From contig CAXUEL010000064.1 in the NCBI GenBank assembly GCA_964249915.1, positions 1 through 15,395 on the forward strand: a stretch of 15,395 bases of DNA, written 5' to 3'. This document shows positions 6,142 to 14,838 of the stretch, piece after piece; positions within the stretch are counted from its first letter, which is position 1; every line of letters begins with the position of its first letter. The notes beneath the pieces were generated by a model. It saw nothing but the letters and a program-made list of their open reading frames with translations, made no database searches and was not told where the DNA came from. The stretch comes from Lichenicola sp964249915 (GTDB taxonomy: Bacteria; Pseudomonadota; Alphaproteobacteria; Acetobacterales; Acetobacteraceae). The position numbers and the translations under genes were made by a program.

Positions 6142-7530
6142 TCAGGTGGGGACCCGGTCCTCGGAGCTGACGCCCAGCTGTTTCAGCTTCCGGTGCAGGG
6201 CGCTGCGTTCCATGCCGACGAAGCCGGCGGTGCGGCTGATGTTGCCGCCGAACCGCAGCAGCTGCGCCTGCAGGTACTGCGTCTCGAACAGGTCGCGCGC
6301 CTCGCGCAGCGGCAACCCCATCACGTCGGCGGCACTGTCGAACTTCAGCAGCGCCGGCGCCCCCTGCCCAACCGTCGGCGGCAGCATCTCGGCGCGTATG
6401 GTGTCCGACCCGCCCGGTGCCATGATCAGCAGCCAGTCCATCAGGTTGCGCAGCTCGCGCGAGTTGCCCGGCCACTCGTAGCTCTGCAGCGCCGCCAGCG
6501 CGTCCGCCGACAGGTCGCGCGCCGGCAGGCCTGCGGTCTCCGCCGACCGTGCCAGGAACAGCCGCGACAGGTCGGGGATGTCCTCGCGCCGCTCGCGCAG
6601 GCTCGGCACACGCAGCGGCACCACCGCCAGCCGGTAGTACAGGTCCTCGCGGAACCGACCGGCGGCGATCTCCGCCTGCAGGTCGCGGTTGGTGGTCGCC
6701 AGCACGCGCACGTCCACCTTGACGCGCACCGCACCACCCAGACGCTCGAAGGTCTGGTCCTGCAGCGCGCGCACGATCTTGCCCTGGGTTTCCATCGGCA
6801 TGTCCGCCACCTCGTCGAGCAGCAGCGTCCCGCCATGCGCCCGCTCCAGCAGCCCGGTGCGCCGCCCGGGCCCTTCCGGCGTGCCCTCGATGCCGAACAG
6901 CTCCTCCTCGAACCGGCCCGGCGCCAGCGTGGCGCAGTTGAGCGCCACGAACGGCCCTTCCGCGCGCCGCGACCGCGCATGGATCATGCGCGCCGCCACC
7001 TCCTTGCCCGCCCCGGCCGCCCCCGAGATCAGCACCCGCGACCCGGTCGGCGCCACCCGCTCGATCTGCGCCCGCACCGCCAGGATCGCCTGACTTTCAC
7101 CGTGCAGCGTGGTCTCCGGCCCCGCCCTGAGCCGCAGCTCCGCGTTCTCGCGCGCCAGCCGCGCCGCTTCCAGCGCCCGGCGCACCACCACCAGCAGCCG
7201 GTCCGACTGGAACGGCTTCTCGATGAAGTCGTACGCCCCCAGCTGCAGCGCCGCCACCGCGGTCTCGATGGTGCCGTGGCCGGAGATCATGATGGTCGGC
7301 ACCACCGGCTCCTCGCCCTGCATCGCCTTCAGGATGCCGAGCCCGTCTAGGCGCGAGCCCTGCAGCCAGATGTCGAGCACCACCAGCGACGGGCGGCGGG
7401 CGCGGAACGCGGCGATCGCCCCGTCGGAGTCGGCGGCGATCCGGGTCTCGTAGCCCTCGTCACGCAGGATGCCCTCGATCAGCAGCCGGATGTCGGGCTC
7501 GTCGTCGACGATCAGGATCTCATGCGCCAT
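6142..7530 (-). CDS. ntrX: Nitrogen/redox response regulator NtrX
   Basis: A 462-residue NtrC-family response regulator, partner of NtrY. The receiver domain (1-120) has the acidic pocket DDEPD (9-13), phospho-acceptor Asp53 in VVLDIW and Lys105 in EKPF. The AAA+ domain has a Walker A-like GAAGAGKE (170-177) and Walker B GGTLLLDEVADMP (233-245). The sigma-54-contacting GAFTGA loop is absent: the segment after ELFGIEG runs TPEGPGRRTGLLERAHGG. This is characteristic of NtrX proteins and implies it does not activate sigma-54 polymerase in the usual way. A Fis-type helix-turn-helix (GGNISRTAGFVGMERSALHRKL) ends the protein and binds DNA. The ATG lies inside the end of ntrY (11-base overlap), indicating translational coupling. 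Confidence 0.96.
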   Translation of the reverse strand: MAHEILIVDDEPDIRLLIEGILRDEGYETRIAADSDGAIAAFRARRPSLVVLDIWLQGSRLDGLGILKAMQGEEPVVPTIMISGHGTIETAVAALQLGAYDFIEKPFQSDRLLVVVRRALEAARLARENAELRLRAGPETTLHGESQAILAVRAQIERVAPTGSRVLISGAAGAGKEVAARMIHARSRRAEGPFVALNCATLAPGRFEEELFGIEGTPEGPGRRTGLLERAHGGTLLLDEVADMPMETQGKIVRALQDQTFERLGGAVRVKVDVRVLATTNRDLQAEIAAGRFREDLYYRLAVVPLRVPSLRERREDIPDLSRLFLARSAETAGLPARDLSADALAALQSYEWPGNSRELRNLMDWLLIMAPGGSDTIRAEMLPPTVGQGAPALLKFDSAADVMGLPLREARDLFETQYLQAQLLRFGGNISRTAGFVGMERSALHRKLKQLGVSSEDRVPT

Positions 7531-9802
7531 CGGATGACCTTCCCGGCACTATCAATGTGGCAACCGCTCCCCCACCGCCGCGGTCGTCGAGCATGACCGA
7601 GCCCCCATGGTCCTCCATGATCTTCTTGACGATGGCAAGCCCCAGCCCGGTCCCCTTCGGCTTGTGGGTGACATAGGGCTCCATCAGCCGCTGCCGGTCG
7701 TCCGGCGGCAGCCCGGCCCCGTCATCGGCCACCGACAGCCACACCTCGCGCTCCCTCGCCTCGATCGACAGCCAGATCGTGCCGACCACGCCCTGCGGTC
7801 CCGGCACGTCCTGCGGTCCCGGCACGTCCTGCGGCCGGTCCGCCGACTTCGCCCGCATGGCGATCCCGTCCGCCGCGTTCTGCAGCAGGTTGGTCAGCGC
7901 CTGCCCGATCAGCCGCCGGTCGCACGGCACCACCGGCCCGCGATCGGGCAGCCGGGTGACGAAGCCGATCTCCGGATGCGCGTCCTTCTGCAGCACCAGC
8001 GCCTCCCGGGCGATGCGCGACAGGTCCTCCGGCCGGATCATCGGCTGCGGCATGCGCGCAAAGGCGGAGAACTCGTCCACCATCCGCCCGATGTCGCCCA
8101 CGTGCCGCACGATGGTGTCGGCGCACTGGCTGAACGTGTCCGGGTCGCTGGTGATCTCGCGCAGGAACCGGCGCTTCAGCCGTTCGGCCGAAAGCTGGAT
8201 CGGCGTCAACGGGTTCTTGATCTCGTGCGCGATCCGGCGCGCCACGTCCGCCCAGGCCGCCTTGCGCTGCGCCGACTGCAGCTCGGTGATGTCGTCGAAC
8301 GTCACCACGTAGCCCTCGGTCACCGTGCCGCGCATCTCCGGGCCGATCCGCACCAGCAGCGTGCGCCGGCTGGACGCCGCCCCGTGCTGCACCTCCGCCG
8401 TCTGCGCCCGTTCCGGCTCCGTCGCCGCCAGCCGCAGCAGCGGCGCGAACTCCGGCACGATCTCGGCCAGCCGGCGGCCGACCGATCCCACCAGGTCCAC
8501 CTCCAGCAGGGCGCTGGCGGCGCGATTCGGCAGCTCCACCCGCTGCTCCGCATCAAGCCCGATCACCCCTGCCGACACCCCCGACAGCACCGCCTCGGTG
8601 AAGCGCCGCCGCTCGTTGATCTGGCCATACGCCGACATCAGCTCGCGGCGCTGGGTGGAGAGCTGGTTGGTCATGCGGTTGAACGCGCGGCTCAGGCCGC
8701 CCAGCTCGTGGTCGCGCTCGGCTTCCGGCACGCGCACCGCCAGGTCGCCGCCGCTCACCCGCTCGGCCGCCAGGATCAGCAGCCCCACCGGCCGCGCGAT
8801 CTGGTTCGCCAGCACCAGCCCGATCAGCGCCGCCGCCGCCAGCACCAGCAGCGCCACCAGGGCGAAGATCACCACGAAGGTGAGCTGCAGCGCCGACCGG
8901 TTGCGGTCGAGCCGGTCGTAGTCCGCCACCACCGCCTGGGTGCGGTGCATGTGCTCCAGGATCACCGGGTCCACCGGACGGCTGATCAGCAGCAGCAGCC
9001 CCGGATCCGGCCCGTCGATCCCGGCCACGGCGCTCACCGTCTGCCCGTCCGCGCTGTCCAGGATCGGCACCTCGCCGGACCGCGCCAGCATGGTCACCGA
9101 CTGCGGCGGCACCGCCACCCCGATCACGCCGAGCAGGCTGGTCGACACCACCACCTGGTTGGTGCGCGGATCGTAGATCGCCGCCTGGTTGAGCCCGCGC
9201 GTGGTCGCCTCGTCGACCAGCGCCTGCTGCAGCGCCTGCGGATCGACATACTGCAGCGTGGTCGCCTGGCTCAGGTCGTTGGCCATCGACACCGCGTCGG
9301 CACGGATGTTGTTGTTGTGCTCCACCAGGTAGCCCTGGCTCGCCTGCACCGCCTCGTCCAGCGCCGTGCGCACCCGGTCGTTGAACCAGATCTGGATGCC
9401 CAGGTGGAAGAACACGCCGGCGAACACGCCGACCACGATGGTCGGCACCACCGCCACCACGCCGAACAGCATCACCAGCCGTATGTGCAGCCGCGCCCCG
9501 GCCAGGCCGCTGCGCCGCTCCGCCACCACCCGCGCCAGCCGCCCCGCCAGGGCGGCCGCCAGCAGCAGCAGCACCACCAGGTTGCTGACGAACAGCCCGG
9601 CCTCGACGTGCGGCCGCCTGGTCAGCGACATGCCGCGCGACAGCACCGCGAAGGTGGCGATGCCCAGCGCCAGCGCGGTCGCCGCCATGATCAGCGTCGA
9701 CACCTTGCCGAGCAGGATGTCGAACACCGGCGGGCCCCACCGGCTGCGCCGTGCCGCGCGGCCGGGCCGGGTCAGGGTATGGCCGGCCTCCAGCTCGCCC
9801 AT
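7520..9802 (-). CDS. ntrY: Membrane sensor histidine kinase NtrY
   Basis: A 760-residue transmembrane kinase that phosphorylates NtrX and, in some relatives, cross-talks with NtrC. Hydrophobic segments lie near 35-55, 69-88 and 107-132. A periplasmic sensor region follows to about 305, then a fourth membrane helix at about 307-332. A HAMP domain (about 333-390), a PAS domain (about 400-510) and the catalytic core come next: H box RRIAHEIKNPLTP (522-534, phospho-His526), N box NLLQNAADGI (638-647), G1 VADDGAGLP (691-699) and G2 GTGLGLAIV (717-725). Between the N and G1 boxes is a short tandem repeat, QDVPGP twice (about 658-669), from an 18-bp DNA repeat. The start lies six bases after the ntrC stop, with no strong ribosome binding site, and the end overlaps ntrX. 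Length and architecture are normal for NtrY. Confidence 0.96.
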   Translation of the reverse strand: MGELEAGHTLTRPGRAARRSRWGPPVFDILLGKVSTLIMAATALALGIATFAVLSRGMSLTRRPHVEAGLFVSNLVVLLLLAAALAGRLARVVAERRSGLAGARLHIRLVMLFGVVAVVPTIVVGVFAGVFFHLGIQIWFNDRVRTALDEAVQASQGYLVEHNNNIRADAVSMANDLSQATTLQYVDPQALQQALVDEATTRGLNQAAIYDPRTNQVVVSTSLLGVIGVAVPPQSVTMLARSGEVPILDSADGQTVSAVAGIDGPDPGLLLLISRPVDPVILEHMHRTQAVVADYDRLDRNRSALQLTFVVIFALVALLVLAAAALIGLVLANQIARPVGLLILAAERVSGGDLAVRVPEAERDHELGGLSRAFNRMTNQLSTQRRELMSAYGQINERRRFTEAVLSGVSAGVIGLDAEQRVELPNRAASALLEVDLVGSVGRRLAEIVPEFAPLLRLAATEPERAQTAEVQHGAASSRRTLLVRIGPEMRGTVTEGYVVTFDDITELQSAQRKAAWADVARRIAHEIKNPLTPIQLSAERLKRRFLREITSDPDTFSQCADTIVRHVGDIGRMVDEFSAFARMPQPMIRPEDLSRIAREALVLQKDAHPEIGFVTRLPDRGPVVPCDRRLIGQALTNLLQNAADGIAMRAKSADRPQDVPGPQDVPGPQGVVGTIWLSIEAREREVWLSVADDGAGLPPDDRQRLMEPYVTHKPKGTGLGLAIVKKIMEDHGGSVMLDDRGGGGAVATLIVPGRSSDGA
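7792..7834. repeat. 18-bp tandem repeat inside ntrY
   Basis: Two exact 18-bp units (7792-7809 and 7810-7827) are followed by the first seven bases of a third (7828-7834). Each begins CCTGCGG on the plus strand. In the ntrY frame the unit encodes QDVPGP, so copy changes would keep the frame. It lies in a loop of the ATP-binding domain between the N and G1 boxes, which probably tolerates length variation. Confidence 0.9.
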
Positions 9803-9808
9803 GCCGGT

Positions 9809-11254
<1,446 letters not shown>

Positions 11255-11310
11255 GAAGAACCGGGACGCCTTCTGGTCATGGGCAGGGAAGCGGCATGGA
11301 TCGTCATGCG

Positions 11311-12471
11311 CTAGCGCCCGTCTGGATCCTCGACGAGGACGGGCAGGTGGAGCAGCACGTCGGTGCGGCCCGGACGGCTGTCGATCTCGATCAGCCCGCC
11401 ATGGTCGCCGACGATCTTCGCCGCCAGCGCCAGCCCCAGGCCGGTGCCGGTCACCTTGGTGGTCAGGAACGGCTCGAACAGATGCGGCCGGATCGAGTCC
11501 GAGATGCCGGGCCCGTTGTCGCGCACCGTCACCATCAGCGGCAGGTGCATGCGCTGGTCCGACCCCGGCATCGCCAGCCGCACCGAGCTGCGATACGCGG
11601 TGCACAGCGTGATCTCGCCGCTGCCGCTGCCGGCGTCGATCGCCTCCGCCGCGTTCTTCACCAGGTTCAGCAGCACCTGCACCAGCTGGTCCCGGTTGCC
11701 CCATACCGGCGGCAGCGACGGGTCGTAGAGCTCGACGAAGCGCAGGTGCGACGCGAAGCCGCGCTGCGCCAGCATGCGCACGTGCTCCAGCACCCGGTGT
11801 ATGTTCACCGGGCGCCGCTCGATCGGCTTCTCGTTGAACATCTCCATCCGCTCCACCAGCGCGCGGATGCGGTCGGCCTCGTCGCGGATCAGCACCGCCA
11901 GCTCGCGGTCCGCCTCGCCCACCGTGCCCTCCAGCAGCTGGGCGGCGCCGCGTATGCCGGACAGCGGGTTCTTCACCTCATGCGCCAGGATCGCCGCCAT
12001 CCCGGACACGCTGCGGGCGGCGTTGCGGAAGAACAGCTGGCGGTCGAGTGCCCGCGCCGCGGACGCGTCGTGCAGCGTCAGCAGCACGAACCCCGCCGCC
12101 TCGATCACCGGCGCGCCCTGCACGGTGATCCCCTGCCGGTGCAGACGCGGTCCTTCCAGCACCAGCTCGTGCTCGACCACCGTGCTGCCGTTCAGCCTGA
12201 CCTGCTCGATCAGCAGGAACAGCGGGTGGTCCAACGGCACCAGGTCGCGCAGCCCGAGCTGGCGCAGCTGTCCCTTCGACATGCCGAAGAACGGCTCCGC
12301 CGCCCCGTTGACGAAGCAGATGCCGTTCGCCTCGTCGAGCATCAGCACCGGGATCGGCAGCGACTCCATCACCGCCGCCGTGTCGGGAACCGGCGACGAC
12401 CCCGCCGGCACCCTGGCCGCGATCCTGCCGCGAGGCTTCTTCGCGTCCTCGACCACCGCCGCCGCCCTCAC
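11311..12471 (-). CDS. ntrB: Nitrogen regulation sensor kinase NtrB
   Basis: A 386-residue soluble histidine kinase/phosphatase that controls NtrC in response to PII proteins. A PAS domain occupies about 32-140 (MESLPIPVLMLDEANGICFVN...). The kinase core follows: H box ILAHEVKNPLSGIRGAAQLL (161-180, phospho-His164), N box NLVKNAAEAID (269-279), G1 DNGPGI (318-323) and G2 GTGLGLALA (342-350). No membrane segment is seen, as expected. The best start is a GTG at 12471 that overlaps the dusB stop in a GTGA tetranucleotide, with AGGA about ten bases before it. The first internal ATG (residue 35) would cut into the start of the PAS domain. Length fits the family. Confidence 0.95.
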   Translation of the reverse strand: MRAAAVVEDAKKPRGRIAARVPAGSSPVPDTAAVMESLPIPVLMLDEANGICFVNGAAEPFFGMSKGQLRQLGLRDLVPLDHPLFLLIEQVRLNGSTVVEHELVLEGPRLHRQGITVQGAPVIEAAGFVLLTLHDASAARALDRQLFFRNAARSVSGMAAILAHEVKNPLSGIRGAAQLLEGTVGEADRELAVLIRDEADRIRALVERMEMFNEKPIERRPVNIHRVLEHVRMLAQRGFASHLRFVELYDPSLPPVWGNRDQLVQVLLNLVKNAAEAIDAGSGSGEITLCTAYRSSVRLAMPGSDQRMHLPLMVTVRDNGPGISDSIRPHLFEPFLTTKVTGTGLGLALAAKIVGDHGGLIEIDSRPGRTDVLLHLPVLVEDPDGR

Positions 12472-13571
12472 GCGGCGACGTCCTGCACGGGCTCTGCCAG
12501 ACGCGCGCCCGCCCCGCGTCCGCCGCCGGCCTCGATCTGGCGGTCGTAGAACGCCTCGATCGACGCCATCGCCGCCGCCGCGTCGTCCATCCGGTTCACC
12601 GCGGCGCGGAACTGCGCCGAGCCGGGCAGGCCGGCCGAGTACCAGGACACGTGCTTGCGTGCGAGCCGCAGCCCCGGGTGGATACCGAAATGCGACAGCA
12701 TCGCCCGGTAGTGCTCCAGCACGATCGCCTTCTCCACCGCGAGGTCCGGATCCGGCAGCACCGCGCCGGTGGTCAACGCCTGCGCCACCTGGGCCGGCAG
12801 CCACGGCCGGCCGTAGCAGCCGCGGCCGATCATCACCCCGTCCGCGCCGGACAGAAGCAGCGCCTCCCGAGCGTCCGCAAGCCCCAGGATGTCGCCGTTG
12901 ACGATCACCGGCAGCCGCACCGCGTCCTTGACCGCGCGCACGAAGCCCCAGTCGGCCCGGCCGGTGTAGAACTGCTGCCGGGTGCGGCCGTGCACCGTCA
13001 CCATGCGTATGCCCGACGCTTCCGCGATCCGAGCCAGCACCGGCGCGTTCAGGCTGCCGTGGTCCCAGCCCATGCGCATCTTCAGCGTGACCGGCACCGG
13101 CACCGCGCCCACCGTCGCTTCCAGCAGCCGCCCGGCCAGACGCTCGTCGCGCATCAGCGCCGAGCCCGCCTGCTGCCCCACCGCGACCTTCTTGACCGGG
13201 CAGCCGAAGTTGATGTCGATCAGGTCGGCGCCGCGATCCACCGCGATGCGCGCCGCTTCCGCCATCGCGTCCGGCTCGCAGCCGGCGAGCTGCACCGCGT
13301 TCGGACCCGACCCCGTCACCTCCGCCATGCGCAGCGTCGCCGCGTTCTCGCGCACCATGGCCCACGACGCGATCATCTCCGAGACCACCAGCCCAGCGCC
13401 CAGGCTGCGCGCCAGGCGGCGGAACGGCAGGTCGGTCACGCCGGACATCGGCGCCAGGATCACCGGCCGCTCGATCACCACCCCGCCCAGGTCGATGGGC
13501 CGCAGCCGCTCCGGCAGCGTCGCCACCGCCGGAACGGCCCGGGCTGCCTGCAAATTGTCTGGAATGCCCAT
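12468..13571 (-). CDS. dusB: tRNA-dihydrouridine synthase DusB (NifR3)
   Basis: A 367-residue FMN-dependent TIM-barrel enzyme that reduces uridine to dihydrouridine in the tRNA D-loop. Signature elements are APMSGVTDLPFR (40-51), SEMIAS (64-69), DINFGCPVKKV (119-129, with catalytic Cys124), KMRMGW (164-169), HGRTRQQFYTG (194-204), NGDI (225-228) and the FMN-phosphate loop IGRGCYGRPW (248-257). In alphaproteobacteria this gene was named nifR3 and heads the ntr operon, as here. The first about 20 residues are not conserved-looking. The ATG at 13571 lacks a ribosome binding site and lies only a few bases after a good promoter, so the mRNA may be almost leaderless; no better ATG is available before residue 42. 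It overlaps ntrB by four bases. Confidence 0.96.
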   Translation of the reverse strand: MGIPDNLQAARAVPAVATLPERLRPIDLGGVVIERPVILAPMSGVTDLPFRRLARSLGAGLVVSEMIASWAMVRENAATLRMAEVTGSGPNAVQLAGCEPDAMAEAARIAVDRGADLIDINFGCPVKKVAVGQQAGSALMRDERLAGRLLEATVGAVPVPVTLKMRMGWDHGSLNAPVLARIAEASGIRMVTVHGRTRQQFYTGRADWGFVRAVKDAVRLPVIVNGDILGLADAREALLLSGADGVMIGRGCYGRPWLPAQVAQALTTGAVLPDPDLAVEKAIVLEHYRAMLSHFGIHPGLRLARKHVSWYSAGLPGSAQFRAAVNRMDDAAAAMASIEAFYDRQIEAGGGRGAGARLAEPVQDVAA

Positions 13572-13580
13572 GTCTTGGGC

Positions 13581-13609
13581 AAATTACGCGCTGCGGTTCT
13601 CCCATGCAA
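13581..13609 (-). promoter_or_regulatory. Predicted promoter of the dusB-ntr operon
   Basis: On the minus strand, TTGCAT (13604-13609) and TAATTT (13581-13586) are spaced by exactly 17 bases, a good housekeeping-sigma promoter in an otherwise GC-rich spacer. The expected start point is around 13574, leaving only about three bases before the dusB ATG at 13571. No sigma-54 -24/-12 element was seen here. Confidence 0.5.
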
Positions 13610-13683
13610 TCGGATGCAGGGCCGGCGGCCGCGAAGTTCTGGAGATGTTGACCAAACCCCGACCGCACAGCATTGCTCCGCCC

Positions 13684-14838
13684 ATGCGCATCGCCGCCCT
13701 CCTCCTGGCCGACGGAACCGGACGCCGCTCCGCCGCACCGCCGAACCGCTCCGCCCGGCTCGACGGCCACGCCCTGGTCCGTCATGCCGCCGAAGCGCTG
13801 CTGCCGCACGTGGCACTGCTGCAGCCGGTCGGCGACGCGGCCCTGCTGGACCAGGCGCTGCAGGGGCTAGACCTCGGCGACGCGGTCCTGTGCCCCGCCC
13901 TGCCCGGTGCCGGCATGCGCCAGCACAGCGTCCGCGCCGGACTGGAGGCCCTGGACGCGCTGCCGGCGGGGCAGCGCCCTGACCTGGTGCTGCTGCACGA
14001 CGCCGCCCGCCCGCACGTCCCGGCCGAACTGGTCCGGCGCGTCCTGACCGCGCTGGAGCGTCACGACGGCGCCATCCCCTGCATCCCCGTCACCGACACG
14101 CTCACGCGCTGCCGCGACGGCCTGGTCGCCGGCACCATTGCGTCCGAAGGCCTGGTGCGGGCGCTGACCCCGCAGGGCTTCCGCTTCGCCCTGCTGCGCG
14201 ACCTGCATCGTGCCGCCGGCGACGGCCCCGCCCTCCCCGACGACGCCGCGCTGCTGCAACGGGCCGGGCACGCGGTGGCGCTGGTACCGGGCTCCGAGGA
14301 CATCTTGCCCACCGTCGAGGAGGATCCGATGCGACCCGAGCGGCTCGCCGGCCCGGCCCCCCTGCCGCGCACCGGCACCGGCTTCGACGTGCACGTGTTC
14401 GCGCCGGACCGGCCCTTGATCCTGTGCGGCATCACCGTGCCGCATCCAAGCGGCCTCGCCGGCCATTCCGACGCCGACGTCGGCATCCACGCCCTGTGCG
14501 ACGCGATCTACGGCGCGCTGGCGGAAGGCGACATCGGCCGGCACTTCCCGCCCAGCGAGGCCACGTGGAAGGACGCGGACAGCGCCCGCTTCCTCCGCCA
14601 CGCCGCCGAGCGCATCGCCGCCCGCGGGGGCATGCTGGTGAACGCCGACGTCACCCTGATCTGCGAGCAGCCCAAGATCGGCCCGCACGCCGGCGCGATG
14701 CGAGAGCGCCTGGCCGCCCTGCTCGGGGTCGACCTCGACCGGATCTCGGTCAAGGCCACCACCACCGAGCGGCTCGGCTTCACCGGCCGCGGCGAGGGCA
14801 TCGCCGCCCAGGCCTCCGCCACGGTCCTCCTGCCCTGA
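13684..14838 (+). CDS. ispDF: IspDF fusion: degenerate IspD domain plus intact IspF (MEP pathway)
   Basis: A 384-residue fusion. The C-terminal IspF domain (about 228-384), 2-C-methyl-D-erythritol 2,4-cyclodiphosphate synthase, looks fully active: metal ligands Asp235 and His237 in TGFDVHVF, His269 in HSDADVGIHAL, Asp283 in GDIGRHFP and the closing VKATTTERLGFTGRGEGIA (357-374). The N-terminal IspD-like domain (1-220), CDP-ME synthase, keeps GTGRR (11-15), MRQHSVRAGL, HDAARP (105-110), PVTDT (135-139) and ALTPQ (160-164). However, the positions of E. coli Lys27, Arg157 and Lys213 are replaced (see findings), so its cytidylyltransferase activity is doubtful. The ATG at 13684 is chosen because the fold begins immediately (RIAALLLADG); it has no visible ribosome binding site. 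An in-frame ATG at 13645, with GGAG directly abutting it, would add 13 residues. The gene is divergent from dusB and abuts the next gene's stop codon. Confidence 0.92.
   Translation: MRIAALLLADGTGRRSAAPPNRSARLDGHALVRHAAEALLPHVALLQPVGDAALLDQALQGLDLGDAVLCPALPGAGMRQHSVRAGLEALDALPAGQRPDLVLLHDAARPHVPAELVRRVLTALERHDGAIPCIPVTDTLTRCRDGLVAGTIASEGLVRALTPQGFRFALLRDLHRAAGDGPALPDDAALLQRAGHAVALVPGSEDILPTVEEDPMRPERLAGPAPLPRTGTGFDVHVFAPDRPLILCGITVPHPSGLAGHSDADVGIHALCDAIYGALAEGDIGRHFPPSEATWKDADSARFLRHAAERIAARGGMLVNADVTLICEQPKIGPHAGAMRERLAALLGVDLDRISVKATTTERLGFTGRGEGIAAQASATVLLP

Noticed and set aside
7792..7834. Possible CRISPR-like repeat
   Set aside because: The units are directly adjacent with no spacers, and they are in frame inside ntrY.
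11255..11704. N-terminal extension of NtrC
   Set aside because: The open frame continues upstream but there it is a shadow of ntrB. The receiver domain starts immediately after the ATG at 11254.
12982..13683. Upstream extension of IspDF through the dusB antisense frame
   Set aside because: The extension is antisense to dusB and has no conserved content. The IspD fold begins at the ATG at 13684.
12472..13809. N-terminal extension of NtrB across dusB
   Set aside because: This is the alternate frame of dusB. The GTGA overlap at 12468-12471 gives a natural start and normal protein length.
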